A stretch of 64,000 bases of DNA from Sulfurospirillum diekertiae (GTDB lineage Bacteria > Campylobacterota > Campylobacteria > Campylobacterales > Sulfurospirillaceae), in contig NZ_CP021416.1 of NCBI RefSeq assembly GCF_002162315.1, positions 868,001-932,000 on the forward strand, read 5' to 3'. The notes beneath the pieces were generated by a model. The model made no database searches. It saw nothing but the letters and a program-made list of their open reading frames with translations, and was not told the DNA's origin. The translations under genes were made by a program, and so were the position numbers. Positions 63,642 through 64,000 of the stretch are shown in pieces. Position 1 is the stretch's first letter. Each line of letters opens with the position of its first letter.

Positions 63642-64000
63642 TTATTTTGTTTGATAAGTACACAAAATGAAGATATCTTTATAAATAAAAACCATTTGAA
63701 ATAAATTGTATTTATTCATACGTACTTGATCCACATCACCTACAAATGTCTCCTTAGTATGGTAATATCGCGCTTTGAAAAGCATCTTGTCTTTGTTAGG
63801 ACTTTCTTATGAAACAAGTATTACTTCTTACCTCTTTATTCTCCATCAGGTATTAACTTATTTCCAAAGATGAGTGAAGATAAAAAAGCACCAGTTTTGA
63901 GCTTACCAGAACCAAAAGAAATGAAATATTAAAAGGACAACCCATGACAAAAGATAAATTACTGTGTATTACACCCTTTGAGAATGAAGAAGAAATTATT
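63642..64000 (+). other. Right edge of the window: small disrupted ORF and the start of another gene
   Basis: MKQVLLLTSLFSI opens at 63809 and stops after 15 codons; in the next frame INLFPKMSEDKKAPVLSLPE and EMKY end at 63932, so a small exported protein with a one-base frame break may lie here. A new ATG at 63945 has an AAGGA site and begins MTKDKLLCITPFENEEEII; the start looks like a universal-stress-type protein, but only 18 codons are visible. Bases 63642-63808 are AT-rich with no gene. Confidence 0.4.

Noticed and set aside
47742-64000. A CRISPR array
   Set aside because: No series of equally spaced direct repeats and no Cas gene was found in this or any other part of the window.

Overview
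The window comes from a member of the Campylobacterota, most like Sulfurospirillum. The evidence is the HQWRQPL-type histidine kinases, a monoheme cytochrome plus TorA-like reductase pair resembling Campylobacter jejuni Cj0265c/Cj0264c, a Rieske/cytochrome b/diheme cytochrome c complex preceded by a small cytochrome c553, Opr-type porins, many c-di-GMP and chemotaxis proteins, and low GC. This assignment is from recognised families, not from a database search.

Region by region: 1-2.3 kb holds the end of a cytochrome bd oxidase operon, ychF and a MORN-repeat exported protein. 2.25-11.2 kb holds a ferredoxin:thioredoxin reductase/rhodanese fusion, then a respiratory molybdoenzyme operon (TorD-like chaperone, catalytic subunit, FeS subunit, small exported protein) and a response regulator, periplasmic binding protein and histidine kinase triad that probably senses its substrate. 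11.2-17.5 kb is a second, more AT-rich kinase/regulator plus cytochrome/DMSO-TMAO reductase module. 17.6-20.5 kb encodes the bc1-type complex. 20.9-47.7 kb is mixed backbone: porins, c-di-GMP enzymes, psd, dbpA, metabolic genes, chemoreceptors, leuA with a Leu/Val leader peptide, YebC, a TAXI-TRAP transporter, and groES-groEL under CIRCE, ending in tRNA-Met.

47.8-56.15 kb is an integrated element bounded by a 20-bp direct repeat of the tRNA 3' end (19/20 match). It carries a diguanylate cyclase, a relaxase, a ParA-like protein, small DNA-binding proteins and a tyrosine integrase. A second AT-rich island runs from 56.15 to about 63.6 kb: an orphan 520-residue protein, a five-gene operon with a plasmid- or phage-like replication protein and three unknown proteins, an AbiE-type toxin-antitoxin pair and a divergent tyrosine recombinase.

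Three signals stand out. (1) The palindrome TTTACATGTAAA, or its core TACATGTA, occurs about 30 times between 0.35 and 45.6 kb, in and between genes, and not at all in the last 18 kb. (2) Two 75-nt copies of a structured element, at 20585-20659 (+) and 30855-30929 (-), have an almost invariant centre and flanking hairpins whose stems differ by compensatory changes; this is a candidate undescribed RNA or hairpin repeat. (3) At least six genes are broken by single-base length changes in A/T runs, most of them in the islands, so either the assembly has homopolymer errors or these genes are decaying or slippage-dependent.
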